Assembly (NCBI GenBank): GCA_965229645.1
Contig: OZ245893.1
Span: 1,922,001-1,986,000 of the forward strand
Direction of reading: 5' to 3'
Source of the DNA: CAXQZM01 sp965229645
GTDB lineage: Bacteria; Pseudomonadota; Alphaproteobacteria; UBA7985
Length of the DNA: 64,000 nt
Position numbers and translations under genes: made by a program. Positions 8,068 to 17,360 of the stretch are shown here, one piece after another (position 1 is the first letter of the stretch; every line of letters starts with the position of its first letter). The notes under the pieces were generated by a model. That model made no database searches. It was not told the DNA's origin and saw nothing but the letters and a program-made list of their open reading frames with translations.

Positions 8068-9186
8068 ATGATCCTTGGCCTGCGCCTCGAACACTTTCGG
8101 TCGTACCCCCATCTTGACCTTGAGGTGCCGCAAACCCCGCTCTTATATTTGATCGGCCCCAACGGCGCGGGCAAAACCAACTTGCTCGAGGCCGTGTCGA
8201 TCTTGGGCGGGGGGCGCGGCCTGCGCGGCGCCCGCGCGCAGGACTTGAGGCGCCGGGGCCATGTCGGCGACCCAGCCTGGGTGGTGGAGGCGCAAGTTTC
8301 CGTGCCACCCTTGCGCCACAAGATCACTCTCGCGCTCGGCGCTGAGGGGCGGGTGCGCCGCCTCAACGGCAAAGCCAGCACGGGTGCCGCGCTCGCGGCC
8401 CTGGTGCCGGCCGTTGCGCTGACCCCCTTAGAAGATGCCTTGTTTCGCGGCCCCGCAGAGGATCGCCGCGCCTTGCTCGACCGCTTTGTCATGGGCTTGT
8501 TTCCCGATCACCGCCGCCAGGTTAGCGCCTATCATCGGGCCTTGCGCGAACGCAACGCCTTGCTGCGCCAGGCGGCGACGCAGGGGCAGGCGCCCGACGC
8601 CGCATGGCTGACGGGGCTCGAGGCCCTCATGGCCAGCCATGGCGTCGCCGTGGCGCACCATCGCCGCGCCCATGTGGCGCAACTCGCCACCGCCGTCGCC
8701 CAGGGGCTGGGGCCGTTCCCCGCCGCGCGCTTAGCCCTGGAAGGCGCGATGGAGGCGGCGCTGAGCGGCGACAGCGCCGCCCTGGTTGAAGCGGCCTGGG
8801 CCGATCAGTGGGCCCAAGATCGCGCGCAAGACTTGGCGGCGGGGCGAACCTTGCGCGGCCCCCACGGCACCGACCTCGCCGTCACCTTCGCGGCCACGGG
8901 CATGCCGGCGGCGCAGTGCTCAACGGGGGAGCAAAAGGCCCTGCTGCTATCGCTGTTTTTGGGCCAAGCGCGGCTGCTGCAAGCCGCGGGAATTCGTCCC
9001 CTGCTGCTGCTCGACGAAGTGGCGGCGCATCTGGACGCGGAGCGGCGCGCCGCCCTCATGGGTGAGCTGGTGCGCCTTGAAACCCAAACCTGGATCACAG
9101 GCACCGATCAGGGCGCCTTAGTGCTGCCCGAATTTACCGATCAATCCACGGTCTTTCGCCTGCCCGAGGGCCTCTTAAGCCTATGA
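8068..9186 (+). CDS. recF: DNA replication and repair protein RecF
   Basis: RecF is an SMC-like ATPase that helps load RecA at single-strand gaps. The 372-residue protein shows the Walker A GPNGAGKTNLLEAVS near residue 35, the signature region STGEQKALLLSLFLGQA and the Walker B region LLLLDEVAAHLDAERR. N-terminal LRLEHFRSYPHLDL is typical. It precedes gyrB with 30 bp between them, a common arrangement, but dnaN is not upstream; fghA is there instead. The composition is strongly GC-rich, like its neighbours. Confidence 0.95.
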   Translation: MILGLRLEHFRSYPHLDLEVPQTPLLYLIGPNGAGKTNLLEAVSILGGGRGLRGARAQDLRRRGHVGDPAWVVEAQVSVPPLRHKITLALGAEGRVRRLNGKASTGAALAALVPAVALTPLEDALFRGPAEDRRALLDRFVMGLFPDHRRQVSAYHRALRERNALLRQAATQGQAPDAAWLTGLEALMASHGVAVAHHRRAHVAQLATAVAQGLGPFPAARLALEGAMEAALSGDSAALVEAAWADQWAQDRAQDLAAGRTLRGPHGTDLAVTFAATGMPAAQCSTGEQKALLLSLFLGQARLLQAAGIRPLLLLDEVAAHLDAERRAALMGELVRLETQTWITGTDQGALVLPEFTDQSTVFRLPEGLLSL

Positions 9187-9216
9187 TTTCTTGAGAGAGT
9201 CGGCTAAACCTGCCCC

Positions 9217-11682
9217 ATGAATGGACCGACCCAAAGCCCCCAAGATTACGGCGCCGACAGCATCAAGGTTTTGAAAGGCTTGGACGCCGTTCGCAAGCGT
9301 CCAGGTATGTACATTGGCGACACCGACGACGGCAGCGGCCTGCACCATATGGTCTACGAAGTGGTCGACAATGCCATCGACGAAGCCCTGGCGGGGCACT
9401 GCGATACGGTTACCGTAACCCTGAACGCCGATGGGTCGGTCAGCGTGTCGGACAATGGGCGCGGCATCCCAACCGAATTGCACCCGGAGGAGGGGGTGTC
9501 GGCGGCCCAAGTCATCATGACCCAACTGCACGCGGGCGGCAAGTTCGACCAAAATTCCTACAAAGTCTCTGGCGGCCTGCACGGGGTCGGGGTGTCGGTC
9601 GTCAATGCCCTGTCCACCACCCTCGACCTGCGCATCGTCCGCGATGGTAAGGTCCATGCCATGCGGTTTCGCCACGGCGACGCCGAAGCCGACCTCCAGA
9701 TCGTCGGAGACGCCGAGGCGGGCGAAAAGGGCACGCAAGTGACCTTCCTACCGTCGCCAGAGACCTTCACCAAGACCGAATTCGACTTCGAAACGCTGGA
9801 GCGGCGCTTGCGCGAACTGGCCTTTTTGAACTCGGGCGTCAAAATTGTTTTGAGCGATCTGCGCACCGAGGACCCCAGGGTTTCGGACCTTTTGTACGAG
9901 GGCGGCTTGGAAGCCTTCGTCGCCTATCTGGACCGCAAGAAAACCCCCGCCTTCGCCGCGCCGATTGCCCTGGGCGGGGAGCGCGACGGCATCAACGTCG
10001 AGGTCGCGCTGCAATGGAACGATTCCTACCATGAAACCATGTTGTGCTTTACCAACAACATTCCCCAGCGCGACGGCGGCACCCACTTGGCGGGATTTCG
10101 GGGCGCGCTGACACGGCAAGTCAACCGTTACGCCGAGGACAGTGGCCTCCTTAAAAAAGAGAAGGTTAGTCTTTCAGGCGAGGATGCGCGCGAGGGCATG
10201 ACGTGCGTCTTGTCGGTCAAAGTTCCCGACCCCAAGTTTTCCTCGCAAACCAAGGATAAACTCGTCAGTTCGGAGGTGCGGCCCGTGGTCGAGGCGCTCG
10301 TGAATGAAAAACTCGGCGAATGGTTGGAAGAACACCCGAGCGAGGCCAAGGCCCTGATCGGCAAAATCGTCGAGGCGGCCACGGCCCGCGAGGCGGCGCG
10401 CAAGGCCCGCGAGCTGTCGCGCAAGAAAGGCGGTCACGACATCGCCTCCCTGCCCGGCAAGCTGGCCGACTGCCAGTCCAAAAACCCCGAAGAGGCGGAA
10501 ATCTTGATCGTCGAGGGCGATTCCGCAGGCGGGTCGGCCAAGCAAGGGCGCGACCGAAAAACCCAGGCGATTTTGCCCCTGCGCGGCAAGATTTTGAACG
10601 TGGAGCGCGCGCGGTTCGACCGCATGTTGGGTTCCGATCAAATCGGCACTTTGGTCACCGCCTTGGGAACGGGGATCGGCGCTGATGAATTCGATATCGA
10701 AAAACTGCGCTACCACAAGATCATCATCATGACCGACGCCGATGTCGATGGCGCCCATATCCGCACCTTGCTGCTGACTTTCTTCTATCGGCAAATGCCC
10801 GAGCTGATCGAACGGGGCTACCTCTACATCGCGCAGCCGCCCCTGTTTCGCGCCAAAAAAGGCTCCTCCGAAACCTATCTGAAGGACGAGCGGTCCTTAA
10901 GCGAGCACTTGCTTAAAGAAGGGATCAAGGACGCGGTCTTGTTGGTCGAGGACAGCGCGCAGCGCGCTGGGCCAGACTTGGAAGCCTTGGTTGGCGACTG
11001 CCTCACCGCCCAGGGCGCTATCGAAGCCCTGACCCGCCGCGTCGGCCATGGCGGCGCGGTGGCGGCGGCGTTTTTGGCAGGGGCCTTTGAGGGCGAGGCC
11101 CGCCGCGACGCCGCAGGGTGGCAGCGCGTGGGCGAACGGATGGCCGCCTTTATGAACGCGCCCGAGCCCGACTACGCCAAAGGCTGGCACGTCGAGGTCA
11201 TCACCGAAGGCAACCCAAGCAATGAGCGCGGCCCTGGGTCCAATCTGGGGCTCAAAGCCCTACGCCTTTTGCGCGGGGTCAGCCAGGTCCATCGGCTTGA
11301 TCCATTGACCTTTGTCGGGATCGACGCGGCGCGCCTTGCCAAGCTGGGCGAGGTCTTGCGGCCCCTGTTCCAACGACCGGCGGTCTTGGAACTCAAGGAA
11401 AAGCGCGCGCAGGTTTTTGGCCCGAGCGATCTGGCAAGCCTGATCCTGGAGGCCGGGCGCAAAGGCCAGTCGATTTCCCGCTACAAGGGCCTGGGCGAAA
11501 TGAACGCCGAACAGCTGTGGGAAACCACCATGGACGCCAACGCCCGCACCTTGTTGCAAGTGAAGATCGGCCATGGCGAGGCGGCGGACGATGTCTTTAC
11601 CACCTTGATGGGCGATGCGGTGGAGCCGCGCCGCGACTTCATCCAAACCAAGGCCCTAGAAGTCTCGAACTTGGATATTTAG
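9217..11682 (+). CDS. gyrB: DNA gyrase subunit B
   Basis: The 821-residue ATPase subunit of DNA gyrase acts with GyrA to introduce negative supercoils. The GHKL ATP site is visible as EVVDNAIDEALAGHC, DNGRGIP and GGLHGVGVSVVNALS. The TOPRIM domain carries EGDSAGGSAKQGRDR and the metal-binding TDADVDGAHIRT. The C-terminal block RYKGLGEMNAEQLWETTMD is the standard gyrase end. Length is normal for alphaproteobacterial GyrB. ATG 9217 gives the expected short leader before DYGADSIKVLKGLDAVRKRP. The next gene starts 13 bp after the stop, suggesting read-through transcription. Confidence 0.97.
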   Translation: MNGPTQSPQDYGADSIKVLKGLDAVRKRPGMYIGDTDDGSGLHHMVYEVVDNAIDEALAGHCDTVTVTLNADGSVSVSDNGRGIPTELHPEEGVSAAQVIMTQLHAGGKFDQNSYKVSGGLHGVGVSVVNALSTTLDLRIVRDGKVHAMRFRHGDAEADLQIVGDAEAGEKGTQVTFLPSPETFTKTEFDFETLERRLRELAFLNSGVKIVLSDLRTEDPRVSDLLYEGGLEAFVAYLDRKKTPAFAAPIALGGERDGINVEVALQWNDSYHETMLCFTNNIPQRDGGTHLAGFRGALTRQVNRYAEDSGLLKKEKVSLSGEDAREGMTCVLSVKVPDPKFSSQTKDKLVSSEVRPVVEALVNEKLGEWLEEHPSEAKALIGKIVEAATAREAARKARELSRKKGGHDIASLPGKLADCQSKNPEEAEILIVEGDSAGGSAKQGRDRKTQAILPLRGKILNVERARFDRMLGSDQIGTLVTALGTGIGADEFDIEKLRYHKIIIMTDADVDGAHIRTLLLTFFYRQMPELIERGYLYIAQPPLFRAKKGSSETYLKDERSLSEHLLKEGIKDAVLLVEDSAQRAGPDLEALVGDCLTAQGAIEALTRRVGHGGAVAAAFLAGAFEGEARRDAAGWQRVGERMAAFMNAPEPDYAKGWHVEVITEGNPSNERGPGSNLGLKALRLLRGVSQVHRLDPLTFVGIDAARLAKLGEVLRPLFQRPAVLELKEKRAQVFGPSDLASLILEAGRKGQSISRYKGLGEMNAEQLWETTMDANARTLLQVKIGHGEAADDVFTTLMGDAVEPRRDFIQTKALEVSNLDI

Positions 11683-11695
11683 GGACCCGACGGAC

Positions 11696-13462
11696 GTGCA
11701 TCGGTTTTTTCTCGCCCTTGCGTGGCTTGGGGCCTCGTCGGCGCAGGCGCAGTTCGGCGGTACCCAGGCGCAACTGATCGTTGAGTCGCTGCTGTCCACC
11801 CAAAACCCGCTCCTGGTCGTTTCCGAAATCGCTTACGATGATCTGCTGATCAGGCCCAAGGGGCGCGGCTTTGAGGCGCAAGTCATGGGCCCGCGCCTGC
11901 CGGGCCGGCCCGCGTTCAGCACGGACCTGTCGCTCACCCTCACGCCCAAGACGCGCGACTTGGTCGAGGTCTTTGTCAAGGACATTGGAACGACCATGAC
12001 CATGGCCGACGGCGCGCGTCTGTCGTTTCGGCCCACGTACTTCAGCGGCACCTATTCGCTGTCGCGGCTGGGATTTGACCAGCTGGCTTTGGGCTTGGAG
12101 GACTTGGACTACGCCCACCCCGTGGGCCGCTTCTCCCTCGAACAATTCGATATGCGCCTCGACGCGTCGGAAGGCGTCCCGACGCTCACCATGACCGCCG
12201 TGGGTTTTGCCGCCGACATGCAAGACGTGGCGGACTACCAAGAAAGTGTCGAGCGGTTGGAGGTGCGGTTGGCCCTGGCCAATGGGGCCGCGACGGGCGG
12301 GGATGTGCTGGTTTTGCTGAACGGCCTGTTCGACCTGCTGGTCGATTCGGGCCAGGAGGCGCTGAACCAAGGCGGCAAGGCTCGCCCCCTGCCCAGTGAT
12401 CTTAGCGGCTTTAGCCTAAGTCTGTCCTTGCAAGACTATCGTCCCCGCTGGATGGCGCTGCGCGACCAGGGCCCGCGCGAAACTATGGCGTTAACCACCT
12501 TGGGCAACTTCACCTTGCAGGTTGACCTCGCCGCTCCTGACGCAGGTCAAGATCTGGACCAAGTCCCAAGCCAGGACCTGTCCCTCATCGTTGCGGGGAC
12601 CCTTAGCGACCTGAGCGTCGATGCCCCTAGGGGCGTTTTGGACGCGCGCGTCGGCGCGGCCAACTTTGGCCTCAATATGACGGGCCTCGGGCGCGATCAA
12701 ATCCGCCAACTCCTCGCGGAAGGAGAAGGTGTGCAAACGGCGGCCCTAAGCCATCTGATCGGCCACATGGGCGCCCTGCAACTGCGCGGCGAGGCCCAAG
12801 ATGTGCGCGTGGGCAGCGCCGCCGAACGAGCCAGCTTTGCATTGAACGACGGCGGCTTCAATCTCAACTTCCGCAGCCCCTATGCGGGCCTCCCCAACAC
12901 GAAGGACATGGGGCTTAGCCTGCGCCTCAACGCCTTGGCCTTAGACTACCCAGATTTGGTTGCGGTCTACGAGCCCGCGTGGTCAACCTTGTTGCAGCCC
13001 GCCTTGCCCCAACACCTGGACTTGCGGTTCAAAGTCGGCGCCATCCCTGGGGCGATTTGGCGCGACCTCTTGGGCCTCTTTGTCGAAACCCGCCAGTTCC
13101 CAATCGACCAGGGCCAAGCCCCCGTCATGAGCCTGACCCTCGACGGCACCCGCTACGAATCCGACTTGGTGGGGGCCAATCTCGACGGCACCCTCACCTT
13201 CGCCCCCGACGCCGACCTGCTAGCGGTGGGCGACCTGCGTTTGGCTCTGTCGGACCTGCGGCCCCTGATCGCCGCCATGCAACGCGCCGCCCGCGTCCCC
13301 GACCGCACCCTGGCCCAATTCCTCACCTTCGGGTCGGTCGGGCTCGCCGCCATTTTGGGCTTTGCCGAAGAGGGCACGGACGGTTGGAAGGTGTTCAATT
13401 TCGAGTTCCAACAATCGGGCTTTCCCACGATCAATGGCCGCCCCCTGCCTGTGGGGTTTTAG
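11696..13462 (+). CDS. exported protein of unknown function (588 aa)
   Basis: I do not recognise this protein firmly. It has a signal peptide (MHRFFLALAWLGASSAQAQ, cleavage near residue 19) and then about 570 residues of alternating beta-rich repeats with many aspartates and few charged helices, resembling DUF2125/AsmA-like alphaproteobacterial periplasmic proteins. The tail FPTINGRPLPVGF is a plausible family end motif. No catalytic motif is visible. The start is GTG at 11696, only 13 bp after gyrB, so it is likely transcribed with gyrB. A role in the envelope is inferred from the signal peptide only. Confidence 0.7.
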   Translation: MHRFFLALAWLGASSAQAQFGGTQAQLIVESLLSTQNPLLVVSEIAYDDLLIRPKGRGFEAQVMGPRLPGRPAFSTDLSLTLTPKTRDLVEVFVKDIGTTMTMADGARLSFRPTYFSGTYSLSRLGFDQLALGLEDLDYAHPVGRFSLEQFDMRLDASEGVPTLTMTAVGFAADMQDVADYQESVERLEVRLALANGAATGGDVLVLLNGLFDLLVDSGQEALNQGGKARPLPSDLSGFSLSLSLQDYRPRWMALRDQGPRETMALTTLGNFTLQVDLAAPDAGQDLDQVPSQDLSLIVAGTLSDLSVDAPRGVLDARVGAANFGLNMTGLGRDQIRQLLAEGEGVQTAALSHLIGHMGALQLRGEAQDVRVGSAAERASFALNDGGFNLNFRSPYAGLPNTKDMGLSLRLNALALDYPDLVAVYEPAWSTLLQPALPQHLDLRFKVGAIPGAIWRDLLGLFVETRQFPIDQGQAPVMSLTLDGTRYESDLVGANLDGTLTFAPDADLLAVGDLRLALSDLRPLIAAMQRAARVPDRTLAQFLTFGSVGLAAILGFAEEGTDGWKVFNFEFQQSGFPTINGRPLPVGF

Positions 13463-13513
13463 GGGTTCCTGATGGGATTTTCCGCTGGAAACCAAAGAGA
13501 ACGGGTTTGTAAT

Positions 13514-15034
13514 CTAAGCCCGCCGAGCGCGCCTTCTGAGTACCTGCCCCTCAATCAAAGGATAGAGCAGCATGGCCGCTGAGAACAGCAGGAAGACCAG
13601 GGTCAAGGGCCGTTGCCAGATGAAGCTGAAACCGTCGTAGTCGGGGTCGGAGAGGGCGCGTCCCAGATTATCCTCCAAGGGAATACCGAGGATAAAGCCG
13701 ATGACGATGGGCGCAATTGGAAATTTGGCCAAGCGCAGTACCGTCGTAATCACGCCCAAAATGATCATGGTGAACAGTTCCGCCGAGTTCTGGCTTGTTA
13801 GGTAGGCCCCGACCATGGAAAAGAAGATCACAAATGGGATGAGATAGGTGCGGGGCACAGTCAGCAGCTTGGCGATATAGGGAATGAGCGGATAGTTGAG
13901 GATCAGCAGCACCAAATTGCCAAAGAACATGGAGATAATGATGCCCCAGAAGATCTGCGGGTTTTCATTGATGAGGGCGGGGCCTGGCGTCACACCCAGG
14001 GAAATCAGAGCCACCAGCAAGATCGCTGTCGTGCCCGAGCCTGGAATGCCCAAGGTCAACATGGGCACGAAGGACCCAGTAGAGGCGGCATTGTTGGCGG
14101 TCTCTGGCGCACAAAGCCCGCGAACCGACCCTTGGCCAAACTCAGACCGCTTGTCCTTTGGCGCCATATTGCGCTCAACGGCATAGCCCATGAGGGAGGC
14201 GATGGTCGCGCCTGCCCCAGGCATGACCCCGATGAGAAAACCGAAAACGGATTGGCGACCCATAACAGGTGCCATCTCGCGGGCCTCTTGGCGGTTGATG
14301 CGCAATTCCCGTATTTGCTGATCCTGGCCATCACCTTGCAATCGTCCTCGATTCTTATCCAGGATCAAGAAAAAAGCCTCAGGTAAGGCGAAGAGCCCCA
14401 TAATGAGGGTAATGGCGCTGATGCCGTCCTGAATGGGCACGTAGCCGAAGGTGAAGCGGGGTTTGTTGGCAAAAACGCTGCCCTCGCCAATGCTGGCCAA
14501 GATCAGGCCAAAGACAAGCATGAGGACAGCCTTGTAGGCCCGTCCACGTTCACCAAAGGCGGCGACGGCCGTCATGCCTAGGACCATAACCGCGAAGTAT
14601 TCGGGGGAGGTGAAGAGGAGCGCTACATCGGCCAGCGGTTTGGCGGCGACGGTCAGTAGGATGGCCCCGATCACACCACCAGAAAAGCTGGAAATCGCCG
14701 CGATGGTCAAGGCTTTGCCTGCCAGGCCTTTGCGCGCCATGGGATAGCCATCGAAACTGGTCGCGACGGTCGAGGCGACGCCCGGTGCATTGATCAAGAT
14801 CGACGAGGTAGATCCCCCAAAGACCGCGCCGTAGTAGACGCCAGCGAGCATAATCATAGCGACGGGCGGGTCGCCCAGACCTACGGCAATGGGGATCATA
14901 ATCGCGATGACCTGCATGGGGCCTAGGCCTGGTACCATACCGATGAAGGAGCCGACCATGCAGCCCAACACCACCAGCGCAATCGCCTCAAAAGTAAAGG
15001 CGGCCTGCAGGCCTGTGACAATACCTTCAATCAC
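13514..15034 (-). CDS. tctA: tripartite tricarboxylate transporter, large membrane subunit TctA
   Basis: The 506-residue protein is the roughly 12-helix permease of the tripartite tricarboxylate transporter family, which uses a periplasmic binding protein and an ion gradient to import carboxylates. The family motifs are present: IGMVPGLGPMQ near the N-terminus, PGAGATIASLMGYAVERN and the long conserved block GLCAPETANNAASTGSF followed by LGIPGSGTTA. The start is GTG at 15034. tctB ends 14 bp upstream, so tctB and tctA are translated from one transcript. Substrate cannot be predicted. Confidence 0.95.
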   Translation of the reverse strand: MIEGIVTGLQAAFTFEAIALVVLGCMVGSFIGMVPGLGPMQVIAIMIPIAVGLGDPPVAMIMLAGVYYGAVFGGSTSSILINAPGVASTVATSFDGYPMARKGLAGKALTIAAISSFSGGVIGAILLTVAAKPLADVALLFTSPEYFAVMVLGMTAVAAFGERGRAYKAVLMLVFGLILASIGEGSVFANKPRFTFGYVPIQDGISAITLIMGLFALPEAFFLILDKNRGRLQGDGQDQQIRELRINRQEAREMAPVMGRQSVFGFLIGVMPGAGATIASLMGYAVERNMAPKDKRSEFGQGSVRGLCAPETANNAASTGSFVPMLTLGIPGSGTTAILLVALISLGVTPGPALINENPQIFWGIIISMFFGNLVLLILNYPLIPYIAKLLTVPRTYLIPFVIFFSMVGAYLTSQNSAELFTMIILGVITTVLRLAKFPIAPIVIGFILGIPLEDNLGRALSDPDYDGFSFIWQRPLTLVFLLFSAAMLLYPLIEGQVLRRRARRA

Positions 15035-15048
15035 GGCGCGACCCTGCC

Positions 15049-15513
15049 CTAAAAGCCCAAAAACTCGGGCCAGGCGGGAATCTTCCGCTCAAGTACGTAG
15101 GTTACCAGCAGCCAGATGGCCGTTGGTGCGATGGTCGAGACCAGGATCAGGCCAAGCCATCGACGCTCCCCCAGCAGGAGGCTCCCCAAAAACAAGAAAC
15201 AGGCGGTCGCGGGGAGAAAACCAAAGGGACGGAGGACCAGGGCGTAGACGCACATGAGTGCAACCATGACCGCCAGTTGGCCCACGGCGTAGTCGCCGAT
15301 ATTGGCGAAACTGATCTCATCTTTTAGGTTTTCTTTGGCTTCTAGTACCTTCGGATCCTCCGATTTCAGAACCGACGTTGAGGGCACGACCAGGGTGATG
15401 AGGGAGGCAAGGATGGCCACCACGCCGATGATTTTGGGCATGGTGTCGAGCCGCATGGGTTGGTTTCGGAAGATGGGGGCAATGTCGTTCACAAGCTGCA
15501 AGGCCTGAACCAT
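15049..15513 (-). CDS. tctB: tripartite tricarboxylate transporter, small membrane subunit TctB
   Basis: The small four-helix subunit of the TctABC importer. From ATG 15513 it has 154 residues, but this lacks the first transmembrane helix of the family. That helix is encoded in frame just upstream (DRIVGLVLLLISALF, about 15513-15560), and no ATG, GTG or TTG precedes it. A ribosome site AGGAG at about 15587-15591 sits 7 bases before an ATC at 15579, so translation may start at ATC, or the true start was lost. A 195-bp mobile repeat separates tctB from tctC upstream. The gene lies 14 bp before tctA. Confidence 0.8.
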   Translation of the reverse strand: MVQALQLVNDIAPIFRNQPMRLDTMPKIIGVVAILASLITLVVPSTSVLKSEDPKVLEAKENLKDEISFANIGDYAVGQLAVMVALMCVYALVLRPFGFLPATACFLFLGSLLLGERRWLGLILVSTIAPTAIWLLVTYVLERKIPAWPEFLGF

Positions 15514-15642
15514 GAACAGGGCGGAGATAAGCAGCAGGACAAGGCCAACGATCCGATCAACGGTGAACCAAGGCGAGATAGGGTTTCTCCTAAATATGGG
15601 AGGCGGGGGCTAGTCCAGCCCCCGCCCTGATGTAAGGTGTTA

Positions 15643-15837
15643 TACCAGCGGCGGATGAGAATGACTCTAGTGATCGCTGGTATAAGGGCCGCGACTGCGG
15701 CCCCCGTAGCGGCCCCGAGAATAGCGCGAAAGCGCCTCGGGGTATAAGCGAAGGCCCCGTCGGAGGCGAAACGCGAAGCGTTTCTGCCGCGAGACACAAA
15801 ACGGCGAAAAAAGTGTCAACTTTTTTCGCCGTTGGCA
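15643..15837 (-). mobile_element. TNA-type MITE, full copy (195 bp) inside the tct operon
   Basis: Reverse orientation, flanked by a perfect TTA duplication (15640-15642 and 15838-15840). The right-hand TTA is the TAA stop codon of tctC read on the minus strand. The element lies between tctC and tctB, so the operon transcript must pass its hairpins. Confidence 0.9.
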
Positions 15838-16782
15838 TTAGAGGAAGCCGAGCGATTTCATGAGATCGCCGATGACCTGTTCCTGGTCCTCCAAGAAGGC
15901 CACAAAATCATCGCCTTCGTTGAAGATGTTGACCCAGCCATTGCGGTCGCGCACGGTTTCCCACTCGGGTGTGTCGTACATGGCGGACAGCGCAGCGCGG
16001 TAGGCGGCTACGGTTTCCTCAGGTACCGAGGGCGAGGCAAAGAACCCGCGCCAATTCACAAACTCGGCGGGGCAAGAGGGAAAGTCGGTTGCGCCGTCAG
16101 GGGCGGTCACGCACAGGATATTGACCTCGCCTTGCTCTGCCAGGGCCTTGGCCTCACCAAAGCCTGTGGAGAGGGCTTCGATCTCGCCCGACAACAGGCC
16201 CGCCATGGCCTCCCCGCCCGCATCGTAGGGCAGGTAAGAGACTTGTGTGGCATCGGCACCCGCGGCGTTCATAACCATGGCCGCAACCAAATGGTCCATG
16301 CCCCCTGGAACCGACCCACCGCCAACAGCAATGCTCGAAGAATCTTCGTTGTAGGCTGCAATCAAACCCTCAAGGGATACAATGTCGGAGGTGGAATGGG
16401 ACACCAGGGAGCCATAGTCCCCAATCACACCTGCGACCATGGTAAGGTCGCGGAAATTGTATGGGAAGACACCTTGCAGCGAGCGGATCACGATGGGCGT
16501 GGAATTAACCATCAGCGTGCCGTGCAGGCTATCCGCGTTCTCGATCATATGGCCAATGGCAACGCCGCCGCCGCCACCAGACATGTTTTCATAGGTCGCT
16601 GACCCGACAAGGCCCGAACCAGTCAGCGCTTCACCCGTCCCACGGGCGGTACCATCCCAGCCGCCGCCAGCACCGCCAGGGATTAAGAAGTCGATATTGT
16701 CGACCAATTGATGGCCATCCGCCGCTGCGGAGCCTGCAAATGAAGTTGCCGCGATACCCGCGACCAACAGTTTTTTCAGCAT
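15838..16782 (-). CDS. tctC: tripartite tricarboxylate transporter substrate-binding protein TctC
   Basis: The 314-residue periplasmic solute-binding protein (Bug/TctC family) captures carboxylates for the TctAB permease. A signal peptide (MLKKLLVAGIAATSFAGSAAA) is followed by the family motif IDFLIPGGAGGGWDGTAR that forms the carboxylate-binding loop. GGGSVPGGMDHL lies mid-protein. The ribosome site GGGAGG lies 7 bp before ATG 16782. The TAA stop coincides with the 3-bp target duplication of the repeat at 15643-15837, so the insertion left the protein unchanged. High binding-protein output with low membrane-subunit output would fit an intergenic attenuator here. Confidence 0.95.
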   Translation of the reverse strand: MLKKLLVAGIAATSFAGSAAADGHQLVDNIDFLIPGGAGGGWDGTARGTGEALTGSGLVGSATYENMSGGGGGVAIGHMIENADSLHGTLMVNSTPIVIRSLQGVFPYNFRDLTMVAGVIGDYGSLVSHSTSDIVSLEGLIAAYNEDSSSIAVGGGSVPGGMDHLVAAMVMNAAGADATQVSYLPYDAGGEAMAGLLSGEIEALSTGFGEAKALAEQGEVNILCVTAPDGATDFPSCPAEFVNWRGFFASPSVPEETVAAYRAALSAMYDTPEWETVRDRNGWVNIFNEGDDFVAFLEDQEQVIGDLMKSLGFL

Positions 16783-16928
16783 GAAAACCTCCCTATGTTT
16801 GCTGACTTATGCCCCTGACTGTGGCATCAGGTGCCCCATTCAGAGTATACCGTTATGAGCGAGGTAGCTGTAGTTGCTCACCCCCCCTTGTCAAGTAAGT
16901 TGATTTTTGGTCTCAGAGCAATCGCATT

Positions 16929-17259
16929 TCAAAATCCTTGATTGAGTGTCTTCAAGAACTCATTGCTCCGTAACGCGCATTTGAACTTGACGCGATTTGA
17001 ACCCACGTCGTTCTTCGTCCTTATGATGTTCGAAGCAACGCGCCTTACGGCAGCAAAGTATGCAGGTGCCTTGCCCGTTCGCGCACGATGGAAGTCCTCG
17101 GTCATCACGACATCTAGGGACCGATGAAAGTCTGACTCGTCGAACCCTTGATAGACGCGGAAAGTACTGAATGGCAGATTTGGCATTTATGAAGGACAAG
17201 CGACCAAGCGGGAGCGCCGCCTGCGTGGCGCAGACACGGGGGCGAAAGGGTCGTTGCAA
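16929..17259 (-). pseudogene. ISAs1-family transposase, C-terminal remnant
   Basis: A minus-strand frame ends with SLDVVMTEDFHRARTGKAPA and then a lysine/arginine-rich helix and FLKTL, which match the C-terminal part of ISAs1-family DDE transposases. The N-terminal two-thirds are missing and the frame shifts around 17187. About 100 bp of this remnant (17125-17235) is repeated, decayed, at about 62620-62735. The rest of the interval 16783-17360 contains no other gene; the tctC promoter and the folE promoter should lie in it. Confidence 0.65.
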
Positions 17260-17360
17260 ACGATCCTCGGTTTAAGAATCGACAGAATCCGACTCGTCAA
17301 AATAGAATTTGCACCCATATGGTGGAAACACCCAAGTTACGGCTCCACGAGGTTAAGTCC

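Noticed and set aside
10174..10794. Long minus-strand frame inside gyrB
   Set aside because: Antisense shadow; the sense frame carries all GyrB motifs.
9217..11682. Replication origin near recF-gyrB
   Set aside because: dnaA and dnaN are absent, and I saw no cluster of DnaA boxes.
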